The notes: generated from the sequence alone by a model not told the origin. Counted from the first letter of the stretch, positions 47,801 through 61,922 are shown. The stretch: DNA of 64,000 bases from Mortierella sp. BCC40632 (GCA_011634665.1 WAEK01000003.1:1492001-1556000), one strand, 5' to 3'. Numbers and translations: made by a program.

Positions 47801-48038
47801 GACTTCATTTTCTGTTGTCCTTACTGCCTTCTATCACAAACCATCCCTAACATATTCCTATTGCTACTGTTCTTCTAGACGCCTGTTTGCTAGGGTAGTT
47901 TCGCTCAAGTTGTCCTCCAAGAAGATGAAGTTCTTCTTCAAGAAGTGGCTTACATATGAGAAGGATCACGGAGATGAGGAGCATATCGAGGAAGTGAAGC
48001 AGAGAGCCCTCGCCTATGTTGAGTCACTATCGGCATAA
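41823..48038 (+). CDS. RRP5: rRNA biogenesis protein RRP5
   Basis: Eight exons: 41823-41966, 42125-42265, 42431-42781, 42909-43142, 43243-44376, 44484-47315, 47433-47752 and 47879-48038; 1771 residues against 1729 in yeast. RRP5 is a nucleolar U3-snoRNP-associated factor needed for both 18S and 5.8S/25S pre-rRNA processing. The N-terminal tail is basic. A long series of S1 RNA-binding repeats follows, visible as GxVxxVxxxGxxV units such as VTGAVKSVEDHGYIVSLGM, IIKGTVAKVMDKGLSISLA and VKGTIKAVKDIGVFIKID. An acidic Asp/Glu block lies near residues 1350-1470. The C-terminus has HAT/TPR-like helices (DYERLLLGSPNSSYLWINFM, KVWTGFGHFQLHHGN, RVDLWSVYIDMEI). All introns but the last are phase 0. The exon 3-4 junction is placed so that it reads PGVLVTGAVKSVEDHGY. 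Confidence 0.94.
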
Positions 48039-48363
48039 GTATTGGGCAGCCCTGCTAGTATTTCTTTTTTCCGATAATTTGCATTCGATTTCTATTTTAT
48101 TTTATTTTCCGTTGTTTATCCATGTCTATAGAGAACATTAAAGCATCTTTCATGAACCTACCTCTCTTTCTTCTCGCTTCAGTGATGATGTGGATACACT
48201 ACAGCTTTCTAAACCCTTTGGATTTGATCCGCACCAGCATAAAACGAATTCTACCCGTGATATCGCTTTGGACATAGTCAATCTAGCCTTACTCGATCCA
48301 TGAATAAGAACTCCCACTCCGTCCCACTACTACAGCAAAAGGAGACTGGATTAGGAGTATCGC

Positions 48364-48400
<37 letters not shown>

Positions 48401-48480
48401 TACTCGTCATTGACTTGGCTAGAATGCTGAGGACCCAAACCCAAACCTATTTAAAAATCAGTATTTCCCAAGAGTATCTG
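48039..48480. other. 3' flank of RRP5
   Basis: AT-rich 3' flank with a likely polyadenylation region near 48130-48145, followed by a 33-bp A tract (48365-48397). No gene is seen. Confidence 0.5.
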
Positions 48481-48491
48481 CTCAATAACTC

Positions 48492-48529
<38 letters not shown>

Positions 48530-49200
48530 CAAGTGTTATTACCGAAAGACTTTATTCGCAAACGTATCCGGGATTCTACTACATTGCCTCCCTCTCTTAT
48601 TTAATCGATGAAAATGAAGGGTTGGCTCGCATTTCCATTGCAACCAAGAGATCTGATGTTTTAGCAAAAGTAATAATAAAGGCGACTTCTTTGTCTGCTC
48701 GCTCGTACCCCCCCAGGTCCATCATTGTCTCGTGTTGCATCCAGTAAGCTCCAGTGCTTTTCTAGAATCCATCGACAAATAGCCTCTGCAGGAATGTTGT
48801 ATCCCAACCCTTGATCCCTCTTCAAGGTGATTAGAGTGACTCAAATGTGAGCATATAGCAATGTCCTTTGCTTCGCTCTTGAGTTTGTCCTGGATTTCCA
48901 TCATTACTCTCATCCGAATCTTGCATCCCTTTTCTGTATCCTGAACCTGCGTATTGTTCTCCAGATTTCCGAGTGCATCACCTGAGATGGAGCGCAGGTC
49001 TTGTCAATATCTGGATATCTGGATCAAGCCATGAGGATCGATTCCACTCCTGCCGGTGAAATCGCGTGCCTGTTGGTAAAGTCGGTTCTAGTCGCACGGC
49101 TAGGATGGCTCGAGTATCTTGTCCTAGCTCCATCGGGGTCGGGTCTGTTCCATTTCCTACATTTGCACCTGTAATACTCTTTAGTCGACAGGACATAATA
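48480..49200 (-). pseudogene. Relic of the F-box/leucine-rich family, C-terminal end and 3' flank
   Basis: On the minus strand 48913-48868 reads RVMMEIQDKLKSEAKD, matching KKLMLEIQDKCKNEVRD of copy 1. Further segments up to about 49200 match family sequence around the LTKYAPHLKT region at the DNA level but carry stops and shifts. The flank at 48490-48750 matches 60440-60620 in the same order, including the homopolymer and GTTATTACCGAAAGAC-like sequence. Only a fragment remains and it cannot be functional. Confidence 0.6.
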
Positions 49201-49398
49201 GCTGTCTTGACATGAACAAAAAGAAAAAAAAAATCCTGAGCGTAAAAAGACCTGTATCTTACCTTTTGCTAATGCTTGGGTGAGGTCAGACCATTGACCT
49301 TCATTTCGATTTTTTTTTTCATCGTGCTTGACTTTCGCTTTATTTCGCAAGGCCTTGTTCCTGCTGTTGCTTCGCTATTTCTCGTCAGATCCGGTGTT

Positions 49399-49545
49399 CC
49401 TGCCTCACCTTGCTTGGTGCCAACCTACCTCGCCTTGCCTGGGTCCTACCTCACCATGGCTGGTGTTGTCCTGCCTCATCATGGCCGGTGTTGATCTACC
49501 CACTTTACCTGGTGCCGTCCTACCTCATTATGGCTGGTGTCCTAT
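49399..49545. repeat. Minisatellite, about 25-bp unit
   Basis: Six degenerate copies of a unit like CCTACCTCACCATGGCTGG followed by TGTTGT. A shorter, more diverged version lies at about 61105-61170, so the repeat predates the duplication of this block. Confidence 0.7.
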
Positions 49546-49619
49546 TCCACATGCTCTAGTCTAGCCATTCTTACTTTTGCCTCGTCCTGTGGATGGCCAG
49601 CCTTGCCTTTTCTTGACTT

Positions 49620-49765
49620 TCGGTTTTTTTTGGTGCCCTGTTTGAGTCCTTATCGAGTTTTACTCGTGCCCTTCATTTTCTGCCCTTTTGATTCTTTTTC
49701 TTTTTTCCTTTTTTTCCTTTCTTCTTTTTTTTTCTTTTTTTCTTTTTCTTTTTTTTTCCTTTTTT

Positions 49766-49801
<36 letters not shown>

Positions 49802-50075
49802 CCTTCTTTTTTTGCCCTTTGTCCTCCCTTTTTCTTTTTAATTTTATGGTTTATTATTGACCGGTTTTTTTGGTTTTTTTTTTGGCCTTTTTTTTCTTTC
49901 TTTTTTTTTTTTGTCTTGCCTGTGTTGCCCTTAGTCCTGTCATCGCCTTTTCGATCTTTCCTTCTGTGGGCCTTTTTCATTGCTGTGGCTATTGTTGGCT
50001 GTTTACTGCTGACTGCTGACTGCGGGCTATTGGCTGTTGGCTTTTTTTTTTTTTTTTTTTTTTTTTTTTCGGCGC
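49620..50075. other. T-rich low-complexity region
   Basis: Long T-rich stretches, with a nearly pure T run at about 49768-49799 and another at 50042-50069. ORFs here are poly-Phe or poly-Lys artefacts. Confidence 0.7.
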
Positions 50076-50137
50076 TCTGGGTACCCTCGGCACTATGCTG
50101 GTGTCCATTGAGTACATTCCAGCATGTGTCCAATAAG

Positions 50138-50392
50138 TATCCTCTAGAGTCCATGGATATCTTCTAGAGTCCATGGATATCTTCCAGAGTCCATGGGTAT
50201 CCTCCAGAATCCATGGGCATCTTCCAGAGTCCATGGGTATCTTCCAGCATCCATGGCATCCTCCAGCATCCATGGCATCCTCCAGAATCCATGAGTAGCT
50301 CCAGAATCCATGGGTAGCTCCAGAGTCCGTGGGTAGCTCCAGAGTCCGTGGGTATCCCCCAGAGTCCGTGGATATCCTCCGGAGTCCATGTG
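50138..50392. repeat. Minisatellite, 20-bp unit, about 13 copies
   Basis: Tandem units of the form TATCTTCCAGAGTCCATGGG with a few 18-19-bp variants. On the minus strand all three frames stay open, which explains three overlapping 80-150-codon ORFs rich in Trp, Asp and Gly. Protein use is not supported. Confidence 0.85.
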
Positions 50393-50459
50393 TATGTCCA
50401 GGTGTTGGCCGTTGGGTGCATCTGGTCATTAATTGGCGTATTTGTCGCCTTGAACGTGC

Positions 50460-50564
50460 TGGCTAGGGTTGCCAGTACTTTACCTTGGCTGCACTGGCTG
50501 TGGTTACCAGCGCCATGCTTTGGTTGTACTGGCTGGGGCCGCCAACGCCTTGCCTTGAGTTCCC
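50460..50564. repeat. Minisatellite, 35-bp unit, three copies
   Basis: Three adjacent 35-bp units begin TGGCTAGGGTTGCCAG, TGGCTGTGGTTACCAG and TGGCTGGGGCCGCCAA. A related single unit appears near 61410 (CTATGGTTGCCAACGG). Confidence 0.7.
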
Positions 50565-51240
50565 GAGTCGTGTCTAAGATACTCTAAATCTACGATGCTC
50601 TATGGCAGTCTAGGATACACTTCTAATCTATCGTGTACCAAGACCCCAGCATCCTCTAGGGTATCCAAAACTTCGCCCTTGGCTCGTGCTTTAGTGAGAT
50701 AGAGTTAGTAGAGAGAGGAGGCCTGGCGCTGAAGCAAGTCTCCGGTGAAGGGGGAGGAGAGACTCGATCTGGCTACAGGTCCAGTCCTCAATAAACATCT
50801 AGCCAAGGACCTACGCACCAAGTCCCTGGTCAGCCGGGCTCTCTTCAATCCAGCCCCGAGGCATCGCTGGCAGCTTCTGGCGCACCGGCGAGGCACAATA
50901 CCGAAAAGCCGGCTAGGGCAATTGGGACGACAGCTGGAAGTGTGCCAAAAGAAAAGGGGATAAAACAAAATAAAACACCAACTCTACTCGCCGACTATCC
51001 TAAGACCCACAGCCAAGAAATCATAACAGAACCTGCCTGTTGAGGCTGGCCAGAGGCAAGTCTCTGAACAACTGCACCAGACAGAAAAGAACAAGTCTTC
51101 CTGCCGCCCTCACCGTATCCACTACCATCGCCTCTTTCTCGCTCATTTTCCCCCTCACCACTGCTCCCTATTTCATCCGTCTCTAATTTTTTTCCTCCGC
51201 ACTTTTCTCTCTACTCTTATAGATTTCCACTTTTTCTCCT

Positions 51241-51286
<46 letters not shown>

Positions 51287-52240
51287 ACCCTCCTCTTTTT
51301 CCTCTTTCTCCCTCCCACCACCACCTCTTCTCCTCTTTTCCTCCTACCATCCCATCTTCTCTACTCTTCCTCTCACCACTGCCCTTCCCCACTACTTCTC
51401 TTTTTCACCGCCTCCAGAGTGGAGAGGTTCTAACAAGACCCATCTACTACAACCGACCGTTGAGACCAACGATCAGGCTGCGGTAGATGGAATAGGAACA
51501 TGGCATTTAAAAAAAATAAAAGCTATCTAAAGTCTGCATGCAGGGAATCTACATGTAGAGAGTTAAGTGGCCCTGGGGAATCGAATAAAACAACACTACC
51601 AACCCACCACTGCCCCCTCTTTTTATCCTTTCTCCTACTCTTATTCTTCTTCCTGCTCTCCATCCTCCTTCCCCCCTCTTTCCTTTCTTCTCTACTTACC
51701 GCTCATCCACCACACCACTCACCTCACCTGACCTCCCGCTCACTCCCAAACATAAGTGGGGCCCAAAGGACCCCGGCTGTGGAAAAGAACAAGATAATAA
51801 AAAACTATACTAAAACGGCACACTTACCTAAAAGACTCCAAAGAGTCCCCAGGGATATAATAGAATCCCTGACCGTCGACCGCCATGCCCTTGACCGACT
51901 AATCGGCTACCTCGACCGTTATGCGCCGTGGCCCACCCTTGGGGCCACTGGTGCTGACAGCGAGCCTCCAGGACTGCCGAAGAGAAGCCGAGGCTTCTCA
52001 GAGACAAGGCGCTGCCTCAAGCTGAGATGTCTACCAAGGACATCCGCTGCAGCCGCCCTGAATCCCTCCACTCCCACCTTTTACCATCGACTCCCTCTGC
52101 CACCAGCCTCACACCTACCGCTCTCTCCGTAACCCTACTCACTGTAGCACTCTATAAAGCCATAGAGCTCCCGCCGAGGCTGGAGACAAAGCGATGGCCA
52201 GCAGAAAGTACGAGCGGTTCAGGTCGTGGATAAAAGTCCA
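50565..52240 (+). other. Possible decayed mobile or host gene segments, unrecognised
   Basis: Two stretches look protein-like but match no family I recognise. One is at about 50745-50963 (HLAKDLRTKSLVSRALFN, then HRWQLLAHRRGTIPKSRLG). The other is at about 51786-52132 (VPRDIIESLTVDRHALDRL, then GYLDRYAPWPTLG). The second may continue in another frame to 52233. A T tract (about 51248-51284) separates them. They could be retroelement relics or exons of an unknown gene; no terminal repeats were found. Confidence 0.25.
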
Positions 52241-52727
52241 GAGTGAAGCCAGATGAAGGAGAGACAAGTGGAGAAGGAATGGGGTGGGAATCGGAACGGA
52301 AAATGAATGCGGAGAAAATCCAGAAAGGGGTGGGTAGGGAATGGCAGGGTAAGAGTAGTGAGAGAAGGAGACGGAGAGAGAGAGAGAAAGAGAGAAAGAG
52401 AGAGGGAGATCGGGTTGAACAAAGACAAAGGATGGAGAGAGATAAAGAGAAAGGAGTGAAGATGGAGATGGAAGGTGAATGCGGAGAAAATTGAAAAGAG
52501 GTGAATAAGAGATGGCAAGGTAAGGAGGAGTGGAAAGGAGAAAAGAAGAGTTGGTAGTGTGTTAGGTGAAGGAAGGGAAGAGGTTAAAAAAAATGCCAAG
52601 AAACATTAGTAAAGACAATCGTGAAATCCAAGGAAAGTGGCCATGCAAGAAAAGAGACAACTTACCGGGTCTATCAATCTATCCGTCTATAGTCTATAGG
52701 TCTATAAAGACGTCTATAGTCTATATT

Positions 52728-54948
<2,221 letters not shown>

Positions 54949-54961
54949 TTCGGAATATAAA

Positions 54962-55001
<40 letters not shown>

Positions 55002-55160
55002 TTTTTTTTTTTTTTTTTTTTTTTAATACTTTTTTTTGTGGATTTTTTCTTTTTTGGTATTTGCTGATATTGGCAGTATATGTTGCGCGAAAAAGTATAA
55101 AAGAGAAAAACAAAGAAAATAGAGAGAAAAGGAAAAAAAAAAAAAAAAAAAAATAGTGCA
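54949..55160. repeat. Long T tracts
   Basis: T runs at about 54966-54997 and 55000-55024, and an A run at 55132-55153, in the 5' flank of the Gln-rich gene. They account for poly-Phe/Lys ORFs on both strands. Confidence 0.85.
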
Positions 55161-55799
55161 AGAGACTGAAGAATAAAGAAGAAAAAGAAAAAAAAAAAAT
55201 ATAGAAGTAGGAGAGTGAAAGAAGAGAAGAAAGTGGGGTACGGGTGGGAGAGACGCGACTGAGAGGCGCGGCAGATAAAAGTGGGGCAGAGAGATGAGAG
55301 AGGGGGGAAAGAGAGGCAGAAAACGAAAAAAAAAGAGATAGATGGGAGCAGGAGACGGAGGACGGATAAAGGGAGACAGGGGACGGATAAAGGGAGATCG
55401 CTGTGACTAATGACCAAGGCTAATTGCTAATGGCTGATGGTTAATCACTGATGGCAGTCGAATGAGATGACGATGACGATGACGATGTCGAAAAGAAGAC
55501 GATAGAAAAGCAAACACTTGCACAGCTCATTCTGACACCATTTTATTGGTCCGTGGCTGCGACGATCCTCGCCGCACAGCCGCACAGCCGCACAGCAAAG
55601 TGCTGAGATCATGTGCGCGCGAGCCAGAATAAGGGTGAGGGCGAGTGTGCGTGAGTGGTGGGCGAGGAATCAAGGGGAGAGAGAGGTCGAGCCATGAAAG
55701 AGAAGGTCGCTCCTCCATCAAGGATGTAGCCGTCTCTGTATACTCATTGCACCAACGTGCGTTGACCATGCATACTCATCCACCATGCATCATCCATGG
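55161..55799. other. Intergenic, purine-rich then simple repeats
   Basis: Purine-rich plus strand up to about 55400, then short GAT and GCACAGCC repeats. No gene is supported. Confidence 0.5.
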
Positions 55800-56560
55800 G
55801 CGGACAAAGCTCGCGCGCTGCACAGACCAAGCATGGGCTCAACCGTCAACATGCATACACCTCTTGGTCCAACATAGCCTTTCTCGAGGCTGAGAGTCGA
55901 ACTAAAAGATCGGTCAAAGAGATCAACTATCAAGAGCGCGCTCTTTGGCCGCCGCCCAGGAACACCACCGTGTTCGCACTTGATACCCGTCCAATGACAG
56001 CTATCCGAACCAGCTTCCTCTGCTCCACTGATTTCATTCCTTTGCAGATCGATGTAGCCCACCTATCGCTGGTCGCCACTATCACAACATTTTGAGTCGG
56101 AAGGAGAGAAAGAGAGAGCACAGGTCATTTCTTGTTGCTTGTTTGGTGAATAGGACCTTAAAAGCAGTGAGTTAGGTATTCGGTATACCACAGTATCTAC
56201 AGTACTCAGTAAACGGTATACTACCGAAGCCAAAATGTTTACCTGTGGTACAATGTTCATTCTGTTACCGGTAGAAGTTACTGGTACAGTTTACCGGTAA
56301 ATGTACCGTTTTTATTCTATGTACCGGTGTAATTCACTGCTCAAAAGTTAAGCGACTGGAGAGTCCTTGGACAAACCTGAGCCACTGACCATGTGTATAA
56401 TGCCATTGGTCATCTGCCGAATAGGGCGAATGAGAGAAATGGGCATCTGTGAGCCAGCGCAGTCGAATTCGAAGATCTTTTATCCTTCCTCGAGCATACG
56501 ACACACCATTGTCTCCCCCCTCCCCACTCTCACCAACTTTATGCGAAATAAATTTCATGA
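55800..56560 (-). pseudogene. Orphan first exon and promoter of the F-box/leucine-rich family
   Basis: The minus strand carries the family upstream region, the conserved ATG at 56413 and a 37-nt first exon (56413-56377) ending before GTTTGT, exactly as in the intact genes. The intron sequence then continues but no second exon follows; it runs into sequence shared with 63400-63600 on the plus strand. An inserted element occupies 56165-56339. Only the promoter and first exon of a lost gene copy remain. Confidence 0.65.
56165..56339. mobile_element. hAT-like MITE, 175 bp
   Basis: Ends are CAGTGAGTTA on the left and the inverse of CAGTGAATTA on the right (one mismatch in ten). The flanks are CTTAAAAG (56157-56164) and CTCAAAAG (56340-56347), an 8-bp target duplication with one difference, as expected for hAT elements. 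The interior is rich in ACCGGTA motifs and has no coding capacity. The two related family introns (59905-60077 and after 63304) lack it at the matching position. Confidence 0.75.
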
Positions 56561-56975
56561 AGCCAAGTCCACTGACGGCATTGGAGAAGATAATCTATTG
56601 GAATTTCTGCAGAGTGATTCTCTTAGACGGACCACAACCCCAGGATCCCACAGAAACCTCAGTAAAGACAAAGTTGCAGAGTTCACAGTTTATCAGAATG
56701 CACAAGTCTGGACTACTTGTTCCATATCTGTTTAATGACTCGAGATTTTTCTTTCTTTCTTTCTAATGACAAGAGTTGTTACTGAGAGACTTCATTCTCA
56801 ACATATTAGAGATTCCGTTCATTCACCTCTCTCTAGGATCAGCTCCCAGTCCTATAGGAACTGAGAGGAGAGAGAGAGAGAGACTTTAGCTGAAAACAGC
56901 TACTGAGAAAAAAGATGGCCACTGTCAGCTCTTGAAACCAAATGCCGGGGAAATCGAGTTGATGAGGAAGTATGA
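56561..56975. other. 3' flank of F-box copy 4, duplicated block
   Basis: Most of 56561-56830 matches 60240-60540 in order and orientation (for example CCTCAGTAAAGACAAAGTTG in both). No coding sequence is seen. Confidence 0.5.
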
Positions 56976-59905
56976 TTAGAGAATATGCCCCTGTCCACCG
57001 GCTTCTACTTGGGTTGGTTGTGCCAAGTGTAGTGAAAGAGAGCTACTCTTCAAACACACAGGAACTAGAGTGATGGAGCGTACACCAAGTATGAACGTGC
57101 GGTATTCTGGATTAATTGTGTACTCAATTTCATCATCTCCACTCTTTTTGCCTGAAAGTTCCAGCTCTTTTACAGGGAGCGGTGATAGATAGCTTCCACG
57201 GAATGTCACTTCCGGTCCCTTTCTTGGTTCCTCCTCGAGCCAACAATCATCGCTCGAGTGAGAGTCAATCTCTCTCTCTCCTGCTTCATTCTTGAGTTTC
57301 TCACGGGCTGTCAGCACCAATCTCCTCCGAATCTTGTATGCCTCTTTTAGATCCTTTACTTGATTTGAAATGTCCAGATCCTGAAATGCGCAGAATGTCT
57401 TAAGGTGGGGTGCATATTTTGTCAATATCGGAACAATGACATGAGGATCGACAGCACTCCATCTACCTGAGAAATCAAGTGAACAAAGTTTGCTCTTCCA
57501 ATATGGAGATTGATGAAGGAGCGTTGGTTGATCGGATGAAAGAGTACCACCATTTTCTTGGATCCTTTGGAGCATCGTGAATTCACCAGAGATCTGATCT
57601 GGCTGTGTTGGTGGGGACTCTACTGACTCCATAGATAAAGATGACAACAACTGGGCCGGTGTTTGATCAGGATTTGAGGATGACCCTTGTGGAACTAGAG
57701 TCTGACTAGAGTAGATTTGTGCCAGAGCCTCTTCTTTAGTACTCAGAAATGAGTATGTGTCTTCACCAGGGACTCTGAGGTCAAGTACTTTCAGAGATGG
57801 AAACAGAGTGAACTGTTCAAGGTGAAACATCATTGCTGCAGGGCCGCCAATCGTAATCTCAGACAGTGATTCTGAAGACCAGTGCCAGGGGTAGAATCGG
57901 GAGGTTGGGTCCCACCAAGGGGATGTGTCGCTATTCTTGCACTATGGTTGAATACGAGCCACGAGTAAGTGAGAATACGGACAAAAGTAGAATTGGAAGC
58001 GAAACCATGCATGTCAACACCATTACTTACGAGGACTGACTGTATGTCATTGGGACACAGCCTCATGTACATGTTTGCAAAACAAGGGAACCATCCTCCA
58101 GATATCAAACTTAATGACAGCGTCTTTAGACTCTTCATGTACTTGATCGACTCGAAATCAAACTGTGCGGCGACCATTCCTGATAGATTCAAATTTTTCA
58201 ATCTGGGGAGTTTCCAGACCGGCAAGGGCATTAACGACTTTTCATAGGCTGACTGCTGTAGTGACTCAATTGGACTTATGGTTTTTTGCCGTACTATTGT
58301 CCTCAAATTGCATCGGATCGTGAGACACTCGAGTAATGGGCAATGATCGAACGGTCCAATCGAAGCTGTCCCTGAAAACGAAAGATAAATTTCGCGCACC
58401 CTTGGAAGATACCAGTCAAGACCGATAGTAGTTGCTCTTGGAATAGCCTGTAATTCTTGAGAAATTCCCAATGAATTCTCAGAATTGAGAATCTTTGGAG
58501 AATATCCCCTGGAATAGCTTTGCACAGCACGAATGGTTTCGAGACTCTCTCCACTCGCCTCAACAAGATCATTGAGTGGCTGGATAAGTGTCCAGTAGTT
58601 ACGATCCGACTCTAGTTTTATGCTCAAAAGCTTGGAAAGTGGCCGCTGTATGCTCATCGACATCAGAGATCTGTCTGAATGGACAACAGTGGCCGAGGGG
58701 GTATTGAGCCATTGAAACAGAGAGTGGTGTCCAATGATGATGTCAAGTCTTCGGAGCTCAATACAACCCCGAAAGAATTTCTCCATTGCTTGATATTCTT
58801 TGGCTTCCCATCGACTATTATCTTTATCCACTAGTGATTCAAGATTTTCGGTTCCGATGGAATGTGAAACTTCGTAGAACCATGGCAGGGGGGTTACATC
58901 CATCGAATTTGGGCGACCGACAGCCTCGTATAGCATTATTTGTGGACAGTACATATCCTTCCATCTCTGACGGCACTCCAGCCATTCTGTTAGACTATTA
59001 TGGCTCGAGTTAAATCTAGGAGGATAGATAAGTGCGTCTCGCCAAAACAAAAGATCCAGCCGACGTTTGGTCGGAAAGGCTTCTTGGTTCAAACGAATGA
59101 GTTGAGCAGCATCCAATGTGAATGTAGGGAGATCGGCAGGAGGTATTGATATGTTGATCCACAGAGTCCGGAGATTTGGCATCATGGTCACAAGCTCGAA
59201 GTAGTCAGTCGAATCGTAAATATTGAATCCGAGGTAAGTGATCTGTTGACAACTATGGTGAAGTAGAAGCCTGGTAAGGTTCTTGGCTATCCATTTGTTT
59301 TCGAATTCCTTCCCACCCTCTGATCGGTTTTGCTTTGCTAATAAGCTAAAGTCGAGGTGGATTCCAATTCGAAGTGACGAAATATATGTTGAGTAATCGA
59401 CTGTGGTCAACTGAAAGTATGACTCTTTGGAATGAATAGTCGAAATAGGGAGTGTTAGCCCATACTCGCCCATGATTGAGTTGAGATCTTCCAAGTAGTC
59501 GGTCCCACGAAGGTGACTTTGTAAGTACTGAAACCAACTTGAATTCGAGATAGTGGAAGGATAACTTTGAGTACCCAATGATCTTCCGTCCTTTTTGTGA
59601 TCGTCTCGGCATCCCTGCTGTCCCTTCAAGTCGAGGAGTCCTTTCCGTTTTAGCCACTCGTACTGCAATGCTGAGCGAAGAACAAGTGCCAGAAGGCATT
59701 CCATCTTATGCTTTATCTTAGTACCTCTTTTGAATGGCAGAGACGGCCACGCATTGAATCTATGACTCAGCATTAACTTCACGGCCTCTTCGAAGAAGAA
59801 ACTGCTCACTGTCAGGAGGTTGAATAGTCCAGGGAAATCGAACTTGAACTGTCGAATAATAATCAGGAGGCACTCATTGGGGAGTCTCTGTTGCAGATAG
59901 CCTTC

Positions 59906-59997
<92 letters not shown>

Positions 59998-60114
59998 AGG
60001 GGAAAGGTTCAGTTTATTTTGCTTGTTTGGTGAATAGGATCTCAAGTATTTGGTGACCGGAGAGTGCTTAGACAAACCTAGGCTGTTGACCATGTGAGAA
60101 ATGTGGTTGCTCAT
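56976..60114 (-). CDS. F-box/leucine-rich-like protein, intact family copy 4
   Basis: Minus-strand exons 60114-60078, 59904-58031 and 57941-56976, 958 residues. Exon 1 is the family 37-nt micro-exon (MSNHISHMVNSL plus one base). Intron 1 (173 nt) holds a 90-bp CT repeat before CTCTAG. Intron 2 (89 nt) runs from GTAAGT to CCATAG. An F-box-like start lies at about 18-60 (LPNECLLIIIRQF, ending SSFFFEE). Shared family blocks follow: ITYLGFNIYDS, LFQW, SIGPFDHCPLLECL, VAAQFDFES, MFHLEQFTLFPSL. It differs from copy 2 in a longer tail after the second intron. Unlike copy 2, the frame cannot be read through intron 1, which supports splicing. Expected role: SCF adaptor, substrate unknown. It belongs to a decaying minus-strand tandem array: a C-terminal relic lies upstream and an orphan exon 1 downstream. 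Confidence 0.75.
59905..59996. repeat. GA/CT microsatellite in intron 1 of F-box copy 4
   Basis: About 90 bp of uninterrupted GA on the plus strand, which is CT on the sense strand immediately before the acceptor. Confidence 0.9.
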
Positions 60115-60559
60115 TTGCCAAATGGAGTGAATGAGAGAAAGAGTAATTGCGAGCTGGCGCAGTTGCATTCGGAAATCTTTTATCCTTTCTCGAGCATATG
60201 ACACGCCATTGCCCCCACTCTCGCTAAATAAGATTTAGAGAGCCAAATGCATTGACGGTACTACTGGAGGAGAACAGTGGCTGCAGACCACGAAAATAAT
60301 AGTCAATTGGAACTTCAGCAGAGTGGTTCTCTTAGACTACTGTAGTCGCAACACCAGGATTCCACAGAGACCTCAGTAAAGACAAAGTTGCAGAGCTCAC
60401 AGTTTATCAGAATGCACAAGTCTGGACTACTTGTTCCATATCTGTTTAATGGCTTTTTTTTTTTTTTTTTTTTTACTTTCAAATGACAAGAGCTGTTACT
60501 GAGAGACTTCATCCTCAACTTGTCCGAGATCCTCTTAATAAACCAAGAGATCTGAAGAC

Positions 60560-60900
60560 TGGCAGAGGTAATAGAGACGACTTCTTTGTCTGTCTTTTGC
60601 TTCGTTCTTGAGTTCATCCTGGATTTCCAGCATCATTCTCATCCGAATCTTGCATCCCTACCCCACATCTTGAACTTGTGTATTTTTCTAGATTCCCGAG
60701 TGCATCACCTTCTGAGATGGAGCGCTGTCATTGTCACTATCTAGATATCTGGATCCAGACACTAGGATCGATTGCACTTCCGCTGCTTATGAAATAGTGT
60801 GCCTGTTTGGTTAAGTCGGTCCAGCCGCACGGCTAGAATACTCGAGTACCTTTCCATAGCTCCACCAGGTCCTTTTCTATTTCCCATACCTGCATCAATG
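60560..60900 (-). pseudogene. Relic of the F-box/leucine-rich family, C-terminal fragment
   Basis: The minus strand at about 60655-60590 reads IRMRMMLEIQDELKNEAKD, matching IRKKLMLEIQDKCKNEVRD of copy 1. The sequence up to 60900 parallels the relic at 48890-49200 (GGATCCAGACACTAGGATCG against GGATCAAGCCATGAGGATCG). Stops and indels are frequent. It lies directly upstream of copy 4 in the same orientation, as expected for a former tandem neighbour. Confidence 0.6.
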
Positions 60901-61606
60901 AAGCTCTTTAGTTAAGAATGCTCGATGGTGGTAAATCCATGAAAAAAAAACATAGCCCCGAGTGTAAAAAAGATTTGAACCATTCCTTTTGCTATTTCTT
61001 GTGTGAGATCCACATTGACTTTCATGACAACTATTTTTTTTTCCTTTATCTTATTTTGCTTGCCTAGCTCCTACCACAGCCTTTGCTATTTTTCGTCCGA
61101 TCTGATGTCCCTGCCTCGTCTTACTTGGACCTGGTGTTGTCCTACCTCGCCCTGGCTAGTTTCCTACTTCATGTGCCTTTGGTCTAACCTTCCTTGCCTA
61201 TGTTCTGTCTATTGAACGGCCTTACTTCGCCTTCTCCTGTTGACGGTCTGCCTTGCTTACTCCTCGACTTTTATTGATTTCTGGTACATAGCTCGAGTCT
61301 TGCACTTGTCTTGCTCGAGTCTTGTTCGTGTCTTCATACCTTTTTTTTTTTTTTTACTGACTCGTTGTATTTTATTGTTCTAGAGGTATCCCCGTCAGAT
61401 GGATAGTGCTATGGTTGCCAACGGCACCATACAGCCTGTACCTGGGGTAGATATAAGCACCCAGCTTGGTGTCGCAGGAATGTTCCATCACTCATTCCAG
61501 TGATATTGGTGGGACTGTTAGAGTCATTTGTCCAGACTGTCCGTCCCACTAAGAATACTTGTTCATTTTCACAGCAGATAGTTCAGTTTACTTTGCCTCC
61601 AACATC
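60901..61606. other. Duplicated non-coding block related to 49200-49560
   Basis: 60990-61210 follows the same order as 49270-49560, including the diverged minisatellite unit. The rest, to 61606, shows no gene. Confidence 0.45.
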
Positions 61607-61922
61607 TGTTAGAGATACAGTGGGGGATCCCTGCGGTACGCAGGGCAGACTAGGCTGGTAGGGAGAGAGTTCGCTCTCCCATGATGAATCCTTGCGAAGT
61701 GGGAGCTGATTGGCCTGTGTTGGGCCGGCCGGTCGCACAACCCCATTACCCATTGGGCAGTCGGGGTATCATATTGATCACTCATGGTGACAAGCGAAAG
61801 TAGGGTAAATAGGTGGAAAGAGATCGGAAGAGATGATGATGGCAAGAATGAAAGAAAGAAAAGAAGGGAAGAAAAGTAGGTGTATTTGGGAGATATCAGG
61901 AAATCCTAGAAGGAATGCAACA
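61607..61922. repeat. Weak solo-LTR candidate
   Basis: A 316-bp segment begins TGTTAG and ends GCAACA, the TG...CA form of an LTR. No target duplication is seen (ACATC on the left, CTAGT on the right) and there is no internal element nearby. Confidence 0.2.

Noticed and set aside
49798..50154. Lys-rich ORF on the minus strand
   Set aside because: Poly-Lys from T tracts; no family resemblance.
61607..61922. Solo LTR of a retrotransposon as a firm call
   Set aside because: Only the TG...CA ends fit. Target duplication, primer-binding site and partner LTR are all absent, so it is kept only as a weak candidate.
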